This document shows positions 1 to 7,072 of a stretch of 9,713 nucleotides of DNA, piece after piece; the first letter of the stretch is position 1; every line of letters starts with the position of its first letter. Origin of the DNA: JBCCSZ01 sp039199225 (GTDB lineage: Bacteria; Bacteroidota; Bacteroidia; Chitinophagales; Saprospiraceae); assembly GCA_039199225.1 (NCBI GenBank), contig JBCCSZ010000299.1:1-9713 (forward strand). Reading direction: 5' to 3'. The notes beneath the pieces are model-generated. The model was not told the DNA's origin and made no database searches. It saw only the letters and a program-made list of their open reading frames with translations. The translations under genes were made by a program, and so were the position numbers.

Positions 1-989
1 AATGCGTTGAGGGTGAAGTCGGGAGTTATCAAATATTCGATACCAGCCCTGAGATTCTGCACCGTTTTCTTAGGGACGCGATCGCTGAGGCTGATGGACT
101 TTTTTTCGAACGTCGGCGTTCGAATGAAGCGGCTGTTGTCCCAGGGGACTTCGTATTTATCGTAGTGTATGGTGTAGTCCAAAAACAAGTTGACCTTCTT
201 GGCCCGATGGTTCAAGTTGAAATTGGCGCCCAGGGTCTCTGCTTGGTTGTAGCCCAGTGTGAAGCCCAGATTGCCGTTGGTACCCTGGGCCAAATTTTCC
301 TTCAGGACAATATTGATGATCCCGCCGTTCCCCTCTGCATCGAAGTCGGATGAGGGGGAGGTGATGAGTTCGATGGATGCTATATTGGCCGCGCTCATAC
401 CGTCCAGCATTTGAATGACTGCATCTGCCGGCAAGCGACTCGCCTTGCCATTGATCATAATTCGAACGCCCGTTTTGCCATACATGGACAGGCTGTTGCT
501 TTGGCGATTCAGAGATACACCTGGGCTTCTTTCCAAGACCTGCAGGGCGGAGTTGCCTACCAAAGTCGGACTGTTTTGGACATTGACAATGGTGCGGTCG
601 GCAAGCCTGATGAAAATAGGTTTCTTGGCCGTCACGGTGATGGCGTCCAGTCCAATGTTTTCTTGCAGCAGTTGAATAGCGGCCAGGGTTGTATCTGTTT
701 GGTTGGAAGACAGGGAAAGGAGGTAAGGGGCATAGCTCGTCTGAAAGCCGATCATATTCGATTGAATTCGATAGGCCCCAGGAGAAACATTCGCGAGTTG
801 GAAGCGCCCCAAGGAGTCTGTGACTGTACCTTTGATCAGCGCAGAATCTTGAGGAGATACCAAAAGGACATTGGCAAAGGAGACCGGTTGGTTGTCGGAG
901 TCAATGACGCTTCCAAAGATGCTAATCTGTGCGAACGATTGATGGAAAAGACAGAGCATTGCGATAAGAAACAAATATTTTATTTTCAT
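1..989 (-). CDS. TonB-dependent outer-membrane receptor (partial, C-terminus beyond window)
   Basis: I translated this by hand from ATG at 989; the frame stays open to base 1 (329 codons), so the gene is cut by the window edge. Residues 1-20 are a signal peptide (MKIK, hydrophobic core, cleavage after SFA, before Gln21). Residues about 21-115 form a carboxypeptidase-regulatory-like beta-sandwich (motifs GSVIDSDNQPVSFANV and GTVTDSLGRFQL). Residues about 116-230 are a TonB plug with VLERSPGV, VRIMINGK, SIELITSPSSDFDAEGNGG and INIVLK. Barrel strands start after that. This architecture is typical of the Bacteroidota outer-membrane beta-barrel/TonB receptor family, which imports substrates across the outer membrane or otherwise sits there as a barrel. 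It starts 36 nt after the acetyltransferase stop, with AAAAAGG directly before ATG. It is probably the last or a late gene of the operon. The substrate cannot be told; a link to the cyclitol product is only suggested by position. Confidence 0.9.
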   Translation of the reverse strand, partial: MKIKYLFLIAMLCLFHQSFAQISIFGSVIDSDNQPVSFANVLLVSPQDSALIKGTVTDSLGRFQLANVSPGAYRIQSNMIGFQTSYAPYLLSLSSNQTDTTLAAIQLLQENIGLDAITVTAKKPIFIRLADRTIVNVQNSPTLVGNSALQVLERSPGVSLNRQSNSLSMYGKTGVRIMINGKASRLPADAVIQMLDGMSAANIASIELITSPSSDFDAEGNGGIINIVLKENLAQGTNGNLGFTLGYNQAETLGANFNLNHRAKKVNLFLDYTIHYDKYEVPWDNSRFIRTPTFEKKSISLSDRVPKKTVQNLRAGIEYLITPDFTLNA

Positions 990-1025
990 CCTTTTTGTTT
1001 TGATAGGCCAGCGAAGAATCCCAAC

Positions 1026-1478
1026 TTATTTTTGATTTTGCATTTGAGGTGCATTCACTCTTTTTGTAAAAATGATGCTGTCTCTTACCTTGAAATCTAG
1101 TTTTTCGTATAGGTGAATGGCCGCAGAGCGGTGTTCCTCTGTGAATAAAGAAATATCTGTGAGTTCAAATTGCTTGGAAGTGTCCAGCAGCAGTCGAACC
1201 AGCTTTTCTCCAATTCCTCTCTTTCGGTGTGATTGATCGACAATCACATCCTCGATCCAGCCTTTATTACCTGATATGACCGAGTAAATACCCATGAGGG
1301 CAAAGCCAATGACACAACCGTCTTCCATGCAACAGGCAATGATTTTCTGATTGTCGCTTTTGAAAAGAGAGCGAACAGGGTTTTGCTTTCGATGTGGACT
1401 CAATTGCTTAAACAACTGGAAAAACTCCAACTCCATTTGGTCGGTTATCTGATGTGCTTGTAGGATTTGTACCGTCAT
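1026..1478 (-). CDS. GNAT-family N-acetyltransferase
   Basis: This 150-residue protein is the usual size of a single-domain GNAT enzyme, which moves an acetyl group from acetyl-CoA to an amine. The acetyl-CoA pyrophosphate-binding signature is clear at residues about 79-92: an IVDQSHRKRGIGEKL stretch with the R/K-x-x-G-x-G/A pattern (Arg85, Gly88, Gly90), preceded by the beta4 strand WIEDVIV. The C-terminal half has the usual ...IHLYEKLDFK... motif of the fold. The start is ATG at 1478, and the stop is TAA. It lies 48 nt after the second dehydrogenase and 36 nt before the TonB receptor, on the same strand. Because the operon encodes an aminotransferase, N-acetylation of an amino group on the product, or self-protection, is a reasonable inference. 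GNAT substrates are notoriously hard to predict, and a peptide, polyamine or protein acceptor is not excluded. Confidence 0.85.
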   Translation of the reverse strand: MTVQILQAHQITDQMELEFFQLFKQLSPHRKQNPVRSLFKSDNQKIIACCMEDGCVIGFALMGIYSVISGNKGWIEDVIVDQSHRKRGIGEKLVRLLLDTSKQFELTDISLFTEEHRSAAIHLYEKLDFKVRDSIIFTKRVNAPQMQNQK

Positions 1479-1526
1479 TGTGGTGGTTTTTTAACTGAAA
1501 AAAAGACTTGTGTAATTGATGTGGCT

Positions 1527-2507
1527 TCAACTTAGTGAAACAGCTGCCTCGCTGGCTGCTCTGATGCCATCCATGATTTTCATAACCATTAAAGTATCTT
1601 GCAGTGGCATGATGTTGCTTTCGAGTTTACCCTGCTGAAGGCATTGCATGACTTCCTCGATTTCGTAGATGAATCCATTTTCTTTTAGATCGAATGGAAT
1701 GACTTCTACTTGATCGCCCTTTGTCAGTTTAATTTGTTTTGGAAAGTAAAAAGGGGATTCAATGGTGATGCGCCCATCCGTTCCGAAGAAGTGAATTTCT
1801 TTGTTGGTGAAGGTTCGAATCGAAGAGGCCATGACCGCCATTCTACCTTCCGTAAAAGTCATAATGGCGCCCACTTGTTCGTCGACTTCCGTGTCGCTTT
1901 GGTTCATGGCAGCTTGTAGGTGAATAGGACTGCCAAATACCCTTTGAATGAGCGAAAGGCAATAAATACCTCGGTCGTACAATACCCCTCCACCCAGGTC
2001 TTTTGAAAACAGTCTCTGTACCTTTTTATCAACCCGCGATCCAAAGTCGCAGGTGATCATTTTTATTTCGCCAATGGCTCCGGCGTCCAGTAATTGCATA
2101 CAATGCCGAATGCTTGGAATGAACCGGGTCCACATGGCTTCCATTAGAAATAGCTTTTTCCTTTGGGCCAATCGAATGACGATTTCCGCTTCTTCTGCAT
2201 CAAGCGTGAAGGGCTTTTCACACAATACGTGTTTGCCATTTTCCAAGGCCGATTTGATCAGATCGAAATGGGTGTGGTTTAAAGTTGCGATGTAAACGAT
2301 GTCGACCGCTTCATCCTCCAACACCTCGTCGTAACTGCCATAGGTCCTAGGGATGTTAAACTTACTGCCCAGGTCTTCAGCTCGCGATAAGTTGTTGGAG
2401 CCTATAGCGAGTATCCCCGCTTCCTCGACCGTTTTGAGGCCATCCAGAAATTGTAGGGCCATCTTGCCGGTACCCAGAATTCCCCAATTGAATAGCGCTT
2501 TCTCCAT
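1527..2507 (-). CDS. Gfo/Idh/MocA-family oxidoreductase (dihydrodiol dehydrogenase-like)
   Basis: This is a 326-residue NAD(P)-dependent dehydrogenase of full family length. The N-terminal Rossmann domain shows GILGTGKMA (residues 9-17). The conserved EKP motif is at 97-99 (LCEKPF), where the Lys is normally catalytic. The segment LMEAMWTRFIP (121-131) followed by GGGVLYDRGIY (172-182) matches the trans-1,2-dihydrobenzene-1,2-diol dehydrogenase / glucose-fructose oxidoreductase-like branch, with Tyr182 at the place where that branch keeps its catalytic Tyr. Family members oxidise or reduce hydroxyl/keto groups on sugars, inositols and cyclitols. The start is ATG at 2507, 37 nt after the transporter stop. 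It is only distantly similar to the other Gfo/Idh/MocA protein in the operon, so it is not a recent duplicate and probably acts on a different position or intermediate. Its exact substrate is unknown. Confidence 0.92.
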   Translation of the reverse strand: MEKALFNWGILGTGKMALQFLDGLKTVEEAGILAIGSNNLSRAEDLGSKFNIPRTYGSYDEVLEDEAVDIVYIATLNHTHFDLIKSALENGKHVLCEKPFTLDAEEAEIVIRLAQRKKLFLMEAMWTRFIPSIRHCMQLLDAGAIGEIKMITCDFGSRVDKKVQRLFSKDLGGGVLYDRGIYCLSLIQRVFGSPIHLQAAMNQSDTEVDEQVGAIMTFTEGRMAVMASSIRTFTNKEIHFFGTDGRITIESPFYFPKQIKLTKGDQVEVIPFDLKENGFIYEIEEVMQCLQQGKLESNIMPLQDTLMVMKIMDGIRAASEAAVSLS

Positions 2508-2544
2508 TGTAAATTTTCTATTGACTGGTTAAAAAATTGTAGTA

Positions 2545-3735
2545 CTAATTTGTCAAGTTTAGCTTCAGTAGAATGAGCAGGACGGCCAGGCAGCAAAACA
2601 GGGCGACATATCCCAGCGATGCATAATTCAAAATCTTGTTGGAAGTATTTGTCTGTATGATGAGACTGCCAACAAAGGAGGCCAACCCAAGGGAAAAATA
2701 TTGTATGGAAGAAACCAGGCTCATAAAACCACCTCTTTTGTCTGCTGCAATCAGAGAGGTCATTAGAGAGTTAGCGGGTATCATAACGCATCCAGAAACA
2801 ACAATGTAGGACGAAATCAAACTGATGAGAATGGCATCTGGGGCCGATAGCAAATGTGTGACGTAGACAATCAGCACCATCAGTAAAATCAAGATGTAGC
2901 ACAGTATTTTATTCTTACCAATTTGATCGGAGAGCTTTCCGATGAAAGGAAAAATAAAAATGGAAGCCAAGCCGGCGTACGAATAACTTAGTGATACTTT
3001 TATCTCTGACAGCTCTTGGTTGATCATCATGAAAGGTGCCAGAAAAGGAATGATGAGGAACTGGCCAGTCATCAGGAAAAAAATGAAAAAGTGATGAAGT
3101 GGATTTGCCTTTTTAGTTGCTGCTGTGGCTGCTGCACGATGATTGAACTTTGGATAAAATCGGTGTAAAAAATACAAGATGCCAAAACCCAGTACCGCCA
3201 ATAAAATATACAATATGCGCCAGCTCAGAAATTTTGAAATCAATACGCCCAAAGGAACACCAATGATGGTGGCAACTGAGTAGGCAATGGCGATCCAACC
3301 AATGGCCTTGGACCGCTTGTCTTCCTCAATCAAATCACCGACGGAGCTGAACAACAACGAATTGGACAAGCCGGCAAAGGCGCCGACAACAAAGCGTATC
3401 AACAACAGCATGGTGAAATTCACAGCAAAGGCAGACAGCAGTAGCGATGAAAAGAAGCCCAGTAAGGTAAGGGTGAAAATCTTCTTTCGGTCAAAGCGGT
3501 CGATGTAAAAAAAGCCGATAAAAGTAAAGAGGCAGGCCCCTGCCAAATAGGTCGAAATCAAGTAGCCGTATTGTGTAATGTTAATGTCCAAAGAGGTCAT
3601 CAACAGGGTAGAGATCGGCATGAGGATCATAAAATCCAATAGATGAGAAAAATGAACAGCTCCTAGTGCGAAGAGGATTTTTACCTCTCTACTATTGGTA
3701 AATAAAACTCTCCAATGGGAAATGATTCTTGACAT
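2545..3735 (-). CDS. Major facilitator superfamily transporter (probable exporter)
   Basis: This is a 396-residue integral membrane protein with twelve clear hydrophobic segments in two sets of six, separated by a polar, basic linker (about residues 193-213, with HRAAATAATKKANP). Loop 2-3 carries the MFS motif A, GFFYIDRFDRKK, at about residues 74-85, and a second shorter copy, GKLSDQIGKNK, follows TM8. This organisation resembles 12-TM drug:proton antiporters and sugar exporters. ATG at 3735 is chosen; an in-frame TTG at 3744 is less likely, and the next ATG would remove part of TM1. The start therefore lies 44 nt inside the preceding glycosyltransferase gene. The stop is TAG. Being inside a biosynthetic operon, it most likely moves the finished product or an intermediate across the inner membrane. 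Direction and substrate are inferred from context only. Confidence 0.92.
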   Translation of the reverse strand: MSRIISHWRVLFTNSREVKILFALGAVHFSHLLDFMILMPISTLLMTSLDINITQYGYLISTYLAGACLFTFIGFFYIDRFDRKKIFTLTLLGFFSSLLLSAFAVNFTMLLLIRFVVGAFAGLSNSLLFSSVGDLIEEDKRSKAIGWIAIAYSVATIIGVPLGVLISKFLSWRILYILLAVLGFGILYFLHRFYPKFNHRAAATAATKKANPLHHFFIFFLMTGQFLIIPFLAPFMMINQELSEIKVSLSYSYAGLASIFIFPFIGKLSDQIGKNKILCYILILLMVLIVYVTHLLSAPDAILISLISSYIVVSGCVMIPANSLMTSLIAADKRGGFMSLVSSIQYFSLGLASFVGSLIIQTNTSNKILNYASLGYVALFCCLAVLLILLKLNLTN

Positions 3736-4621
3736 ATTTGACAAAATTTGGATCGCTGAATTGTTGAAATTGCATCACAAGCGCTGGTAGCAGTTTGTTG
3801 AAATCAGCAACTTGTGCGTGGTCGATATGGGTGATGACTTCTTCGATGGGCAAACTGGAAAAACCAACATCCTTTGAAATATCTGTGCGATGAAAGTAGG
3901 CTGCCTGTGTAGCATTGGCCTGGCTTCTCAGCTGGAAGTGGTTCATCAATACTTTTCTGAAGGGCTTAAAACACCAGTAGTGTACGAGGTAGCTTTCAGC
4001 CGATGAGATGGTACCCTTTTTTTGCAATGTGATGGACAGGGCAATCTGTTCGATGGTCCTTTGTCCGGGTAGCAATTTGTACAATAGGTCAATAGTATTG
4101 ACACATTCATGGAGCAAAGACAAATGCGCTGCAGAAATGCCAATGACACCAGAATTCCAGACTGTAAAATCCAATGGGAATCGATCGTCTTTTTTCGCTA
4201 AATCATACAATTCTCCATTCATTTGAGAGTGGATGGGGTATTCGTCGACATACATTACAAATTGATCTTCTTGCAGTAACTCAAATAGCGGACTAGGGTC
4301 TTTTGTGAAAAAGGTATCGGAATCAATGAAGAGAACTTTTGCTCCAAATTGCTCCAAGCAATGTTGAACGACCTTTATTTTGAGGGTATAAAAATACCCT
4401 TGTCCAATCCAACTTTGAATCATCGTTTCATCTACAGCCTCGTAGTGAATGTACTGGGCATAGGGAGCTAAGTATTCCTCCATGCGTTGTACCTGGTCGG
4501 TGTAGACAATGATTTTTAAACCCTCCTTATTTTTACTGACATGTAGGAGCGAAAGAATGGAACAAATGGCCTCTTCGATGATGTGCTCGTTTTTGTATGC
4601 CAGGTATAAAAATTGCTTCAT
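3692..4621 (-). CDS. GT-A fold glycosyltransferase (GT8-like)
   Basis: This 309-residue soluble protein has the features of a nucleotide-sugar-dependent GT-A transferase. The beta-strand VLFIDSDTFF contains the DxD-type metal/nucleotide site (Asp100-Ser-Asp102), flanked by LKIKVVQHCLE. VWNSGVIGIS at 155-163 resembles the N-x-G acceptor motif of GT8-like enzymes, and VHYW (213-216) may supply the C-terminal metal-binding His. No membrane segment or signal peptide is seen, so it acts in the cytoplasm. Its ATG overlaps the cupin stop as ATGA, and its 3' end overlaps the transporter start by 44 nt. In this context it may join a sugar to the cyclitol, or use an activated cyclitol as donor. A role in surface-glycan synthesis is the main alternative. 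Assignment to the superfamily is good; the exact CAZy family is less certain. Confidence 0.8.
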   Translation of the reverse strand: MKQFLYLAYKNEHIIEEAICSILSLLHVSKNKEGLKIIVYTDQVQRMEEYLAPYAQYIHYEAVDETMIQSWIGQGYFYTLKIKVVQHCLEQFGAKVLFIDSDTFFTKDPSPLFELLQEDQFVMYVDEYPIHSQMNGELYDLAKKDDRFPLDFTVWNSGVIGISAAHLSLLHECVNTIDLLYKLLPGQRTIEQIALSITLQKKGTISSAESYLVHYWCFKPFRKVLMNHFQLRSQANATQAAYFHRTDISKDVGFSSLPIEEVITHIDHAQVADFNKLLPALVMQFQQFSDPNFVKYVKNHFPLESFIYQ

Positions 4622-4974
4622 ATCGATGCAGGAATTTCAATGACGATGAGTTTTAAATCTTCCATCCCCGTATTTACAAGACTGTGGGTGCCACCAATCT
4701 GATTGACAATGGTATGCCCTTTACACACCTGAATGGTTTTGCCTTCCACCGTCATCTCGGCCTTTCCTTCGATGATGATATATATTTCCTGGTTGTCTTT
4801 GGCATGCGTATGAATGCCGATGTCTGCTTTTGGCGGAACAATGACATAGTCCAGGAAGTGAAAGGCATTGTCTGGGTTTTTTTCTGCCACCCTTTTAAAC
4901 TGTATGGGCAGCTTTCCATCATGTGCAATGCCCTGTTCAAATACGATGTCATCGAATAGAAAGTGTTGTCTCAT
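4618..4974 (-). CDS. Small single-domain cupin protein
   Basis: This is a 118-residue one-domain cupin. Motif 1 is GIHTHAKDNQEIYIIIEG (residues 53-70), giving metal ligands His55, His57 and Glu63. Motif 2, KGHTIVNQIGGTHSLVN, supplies His97. All four usual ligands are therefore present, so it is likely a metal-binding enzyme rather than a degenerate sensor. It sits between the ROK kinase (12 nt gap) and the glycosyltransferase (ATGA overlap), so it is probably made with them. Small cupins of this type include sugar-phosphate isomerases, epimerases and dioxygenases, and some simply bind a sugar. In a cyclitol pathway an epimerase or isomerase would be useful, since known pathways use a vicinal-oxygen-chelate epimerase for 2-epi-5-epi-valiolone. 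That role is inference; the fold is certain, the reaction is not. Confidence 0.85.
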   Translation of the reverse strand: MRQHFLFDDIVFEQGIAHDGKLPIQFKRVAEKNPDNAFHFLDYVIVPPKADIGIHTHAKDNQEIYIIIEGKAEMTVEGKTIQVCKGHTIVNQIGGTHSLVNTGMEDLKLIVIEIPASI

Positions 4975-4986
4975 ACTTCTGTGATT

Positions 4987-5979
4987 TTACAGTTTTGAAA
5001 TAAGATGGCCTGCTCCGACGATACCGATTTCCTGGATGCCAACCAAGCGAATGATTTCGTCCCATTTTTGACCTATGTTCCAAGTAGCCTGGGCGGCAGA
5101 CTTCGTCAAAATCTTTCGATATTTTTCTCCGAGTGCTAACGAAAAACCACCCATGATGAAAATATTGTCTACGCCAGTAAGACTGTGGATAAAGGCGATG
5201 GATCGGCCGAGGTAGCTGGCCGATTTTTCGATCATTTCCGTTACCCACGGATCATCCTGAGAAAAGGCTTCGACCAACATCTCGTTTGTCAATGCCTCAA
5301 CATTGGCGCGGCACATTGCAGCGACGGCAGAACGGAGAAAGGCCGATTGCTGTCTTCGAGCTTCCCTTTTGACAAACTTCAAAGTACCCCTTCCCGATGC
5401 GATGGACGCCAGGTGTCCATGGTCGCCACAGTCACAAGGCAAGGGATCATCCGAGAAGTCCACCCTGACATGCCCCAACTCCCCGCCAAAGCCAGAAGGA
5501 CCGACAAAGTGCTTACCGTCGATGAACAGCTTATTACCGATGCCGGAGCTGACCGTAATCAAGCAAAAGTTCTTAAACCCTTGACCCACCAATGCATAGC
5601 CGGCAGCCGTTACATCATTGACCAAAAGAATCTTGCTGTCGGGCCAGATTTCTTCAAACCTTTTGGAAATAGGGTAGGGCTTGACAGATTTATTTCTCCA
5701 AATCGTGGGTGTTCTCAGGGCGTAGCCTTCTGCATCGATGGGCGCGGGATAACCAATGCAGACCCCCATCGGATGTCTGCCGTCGAGTAGGTCCAGAGAA
5801 ATGCGAGAAATTTGATCAAACAATGACTCTGTAAACATTTCATCGTTCGACCGAACACCGACCGTATTGAATTTTACGATTTTCTTTACTTGATTTTCGC
5901 TCCGCTTGTACACACCTGCCCGGATGGAAGTGCCTCCAATATCGAAGAGCAAACATTTGTCTTGTTCAATCACTTTCAC
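4987..5979 (-). CDS. ROK-family sugar/cyclitol kinase with altered zinc and substrate site
   Basis: This is a 330-residue ATP-dependent kinase of the ROK (repressor, ORF, kinase) family. The phosphate-binding motif FDIGGTSIRAGV is at residues 12-23. The catalytic Asp is in NDVTAAG (Asn121-Asp122), and the family ELGH motif is at 167-170. The zinc motif is unusual: CDCGDHGHLA (182-191) where the family has CxCGxxGCLE, so the third Cys is His189 and the Glu that usually contacts the sugar is Ala191. There is no DNA-binding N-terminus, so it is an enzyme, not a repressor. No ATG fits; GTG at 5979 (or GTG at 5973) gives the DIGGT-proximal start expected, overlapping the dehydrogenase gene by 14 nt. 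Open frame upstream to 6204 is not family sequence. Known C7-cyclitol kinases (ValC, AcbM) and kanosamine kinase RifN are ROK-like, so a cyclitol or aminosugar substrate is likely, by inference. Confidence 0.9.
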   Translation of the reverse strand: MKVIEQDKCLLFDIGGTSIRAGVYKRSENQVKKIVKFNTVGVRSNDEMFTESLFDQISRISLDLLDGRHPMGVCIGYPAPIDAEGYALRTPTIWRNKSVKPYPISKRFEEIWPDSKILLVNDVTAAGYALVGQGFKNFCLITVSSGIGNKLFIDGKHFVGPSGFGGELGHVRVDFSDDPLPCDCGDHGHLASIASGRGTLKFVKREARRQQSAFLRSAVAAMCRANVEALTNEMLVEAFSQDDPWVTEMIEKSASYLGRSIAFIHSLTGVDNIFIMGGFSLALGEKYRKILTKSAAQATWNIGQKWDEIIRLVGIQEIGIVGAGHLISKL

Positions 5980-7072
5980 AATAATATTTTGAGTGTTTAT
6001 CAGATGAAACCAAAAGCGCTTTGTCCGACATGTAATGGAATAAGTCGTCGATCTCGTGGGAGAGTGTTTGCAACGGCAAGCTGACCTGGCCGCCCTCAAC
6101 GACTGACTTGCACAAGGCCATAACAGCCTGGTGGCCTTTATAAGCCTGATCAAAATTACAGAGGGGTGGGGATGCCCCATCCAACCATTCAATGGTATCG
6201 GCAATGTAGTATTTCATATCGTGCTCGTAGTTCATGCCTCCTTCTCCCGATTGATAGCCGTCCTTGGTCATTGCCCTCCATCCGATTCCTGTTAGGACTT
6301 CAGCGTAGCCATGCGTGCCTTGTGCGCCGATCCGGTTTTTGCGCCACCAATGATCCACTTCCGGCACATCCGGTGCGCCACCTCCGGATTCGAGTATCCC
6401 TCTGACGCCATTGTCAAATTGGATGAAGCCCGCCAGATAATCCGGCGACTTATGGTCTGTTTTAAATTTGCCTTTTCCACTCGCTTGGCCCATCACCCAG
6501 GAAATATCCTCCTGATGGTTGAACCAACTCATGTAGCTTACCAGATGAGAAGCCATGTGCATCATCCAGCCGGCAGCCGTTCCATAGACCGTGTGGACTT
6601 TGCCGATTTCCCCGCTTTTGATGATGCGATTGACCGTCTGGTAGGCCGGCGCATATAAGTGCTGGTGGCTCACAACGGCTTTTACCCCCTTGCTGTCCAG
6701 GAGGCTCTTAATCTGAAAAGCTTCTTGGCTGGAATAGCAAATGGGCTTTTCCATGGCAATGAGTTTGACGTTGTTTTCCACTGCCAGTTTGATCAGCGGT
6801 AGGCGAACGGAAGGTGGGGTACAGATGCACAGAATATCCGGCTGGGCGGTGCCAATGACAGCTTCCGCGCTGGAACTGATAAACAGGTCCGGCTTGCTTT
6901 CCCGCAATTGGAGCAGCCGGCTTGCATCGAGGTCGCACACCCCGGTCACTTGGGTTTGTGGATGTTCTTCGTATGCCTGAAAATGGTGCATGCCTCTTTT
7001 GCCCAAGCCTACGACGACGACATCGTAGGTTGGGTGGTCCGAGTTGATTTTATTTTGATAGAGCGACTTCAT
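5966..7072 (-). CDS. Gfo/Idh/MocA-family oxidoreductase paired with the aminotransferase
   Basis: This is a 368-residue NAD(P)-dependent dehydrogenase. The Rossmann motif VVVVGLGKRGMHH lies at residues 18-30, and an acidic residue ends beta2 (CDLD, 46-49), which favours NAD(H). The EKP motif is at 108-110 (Lys109). The stretch HMASHLVSYMSWF offers His176 as the catalytic acid/base in the usual family position. ATG at 7072 is chosen over TTG at 7114; either overlaps the aminotransferase gene (by 23 or 65 nt). It overlaps the kinase start by 14 nt at the 3' end. A dehydrogenase directly next to a DegT aminotransferase often makes the ketone the aminotransferase then aminates, as with NtdC/NtdA and RifL/RifK. 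Here the substrate could be a cyclitol or a hexose phosphate. Its branch differs from the dehydrogenase at 1527-2507. Confidence 0.92.
   Translation of the reverse strand: MKSLYQNKINSDHPTYDVVVVGLGKRGMHHFQAYEEHPQTQVTGVCDLDASRLLQLRESKPDLFISSSAEAVIGTAQPDILCICTPPSVRLPLIKLAVENNVKLIAMEKPICYSSQEAFQIKSLLDSKGVKAVVSHQHLYAPAYQTVNRIIKSGEIGKVHTVYGTAAGWMMHMASHLVSYMSWFNHQEDISWVMGQASGKGKFKTDHKSPDYLAGFIQFDNGVRGILESGGGAPDVPEVDHWWRKNRIGAQGTHGYAEVLTGIGWRAMTKDGYQSGEGGMNYEHDMKYYIADTIEWLDGASPPLCNFDQAYKGHQAVMALCKSVVEGGQVSLPLQTLSHEIDDLFHYMSDKALLVSSDKHSKYYCESD

Noticed and set aside
411..1100. Long plus-strand open frame (229 codons) across the left end
   Set aside because: It lies antisense to the TonB receptor, whose translation has a signal peptide and clear plug motifs; the plus-strand product resembles no family and runs past the receptor start into the acetyltransferase gene.
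5185..5790. Plus-strand open frame of 201 codons
   Set aside because: Fully antisense to the ROK kinase, which shows all family motifs; no recognisable domain on the plus strand.
5980..6204. Upstream extension of the ROK kinase frame with an in-frame start at 6204
   Set aside because: Those 75 codons overlap the dehydrogenase coding sequence, are Arg/Ser-rich and lack similarity to ROK proteins; GTG at 5979 gives a normal family N-terminus.
1527..7072. An inositol catabolism (iol) operon based on two Gfo/Idh/MocA dehydrogenases and a kinase
   Set aside because: No IolB, IolC, IolD, IolE or IolJ homologue is present, and a cyclase plus aminotransferase argue for biosynthesis.
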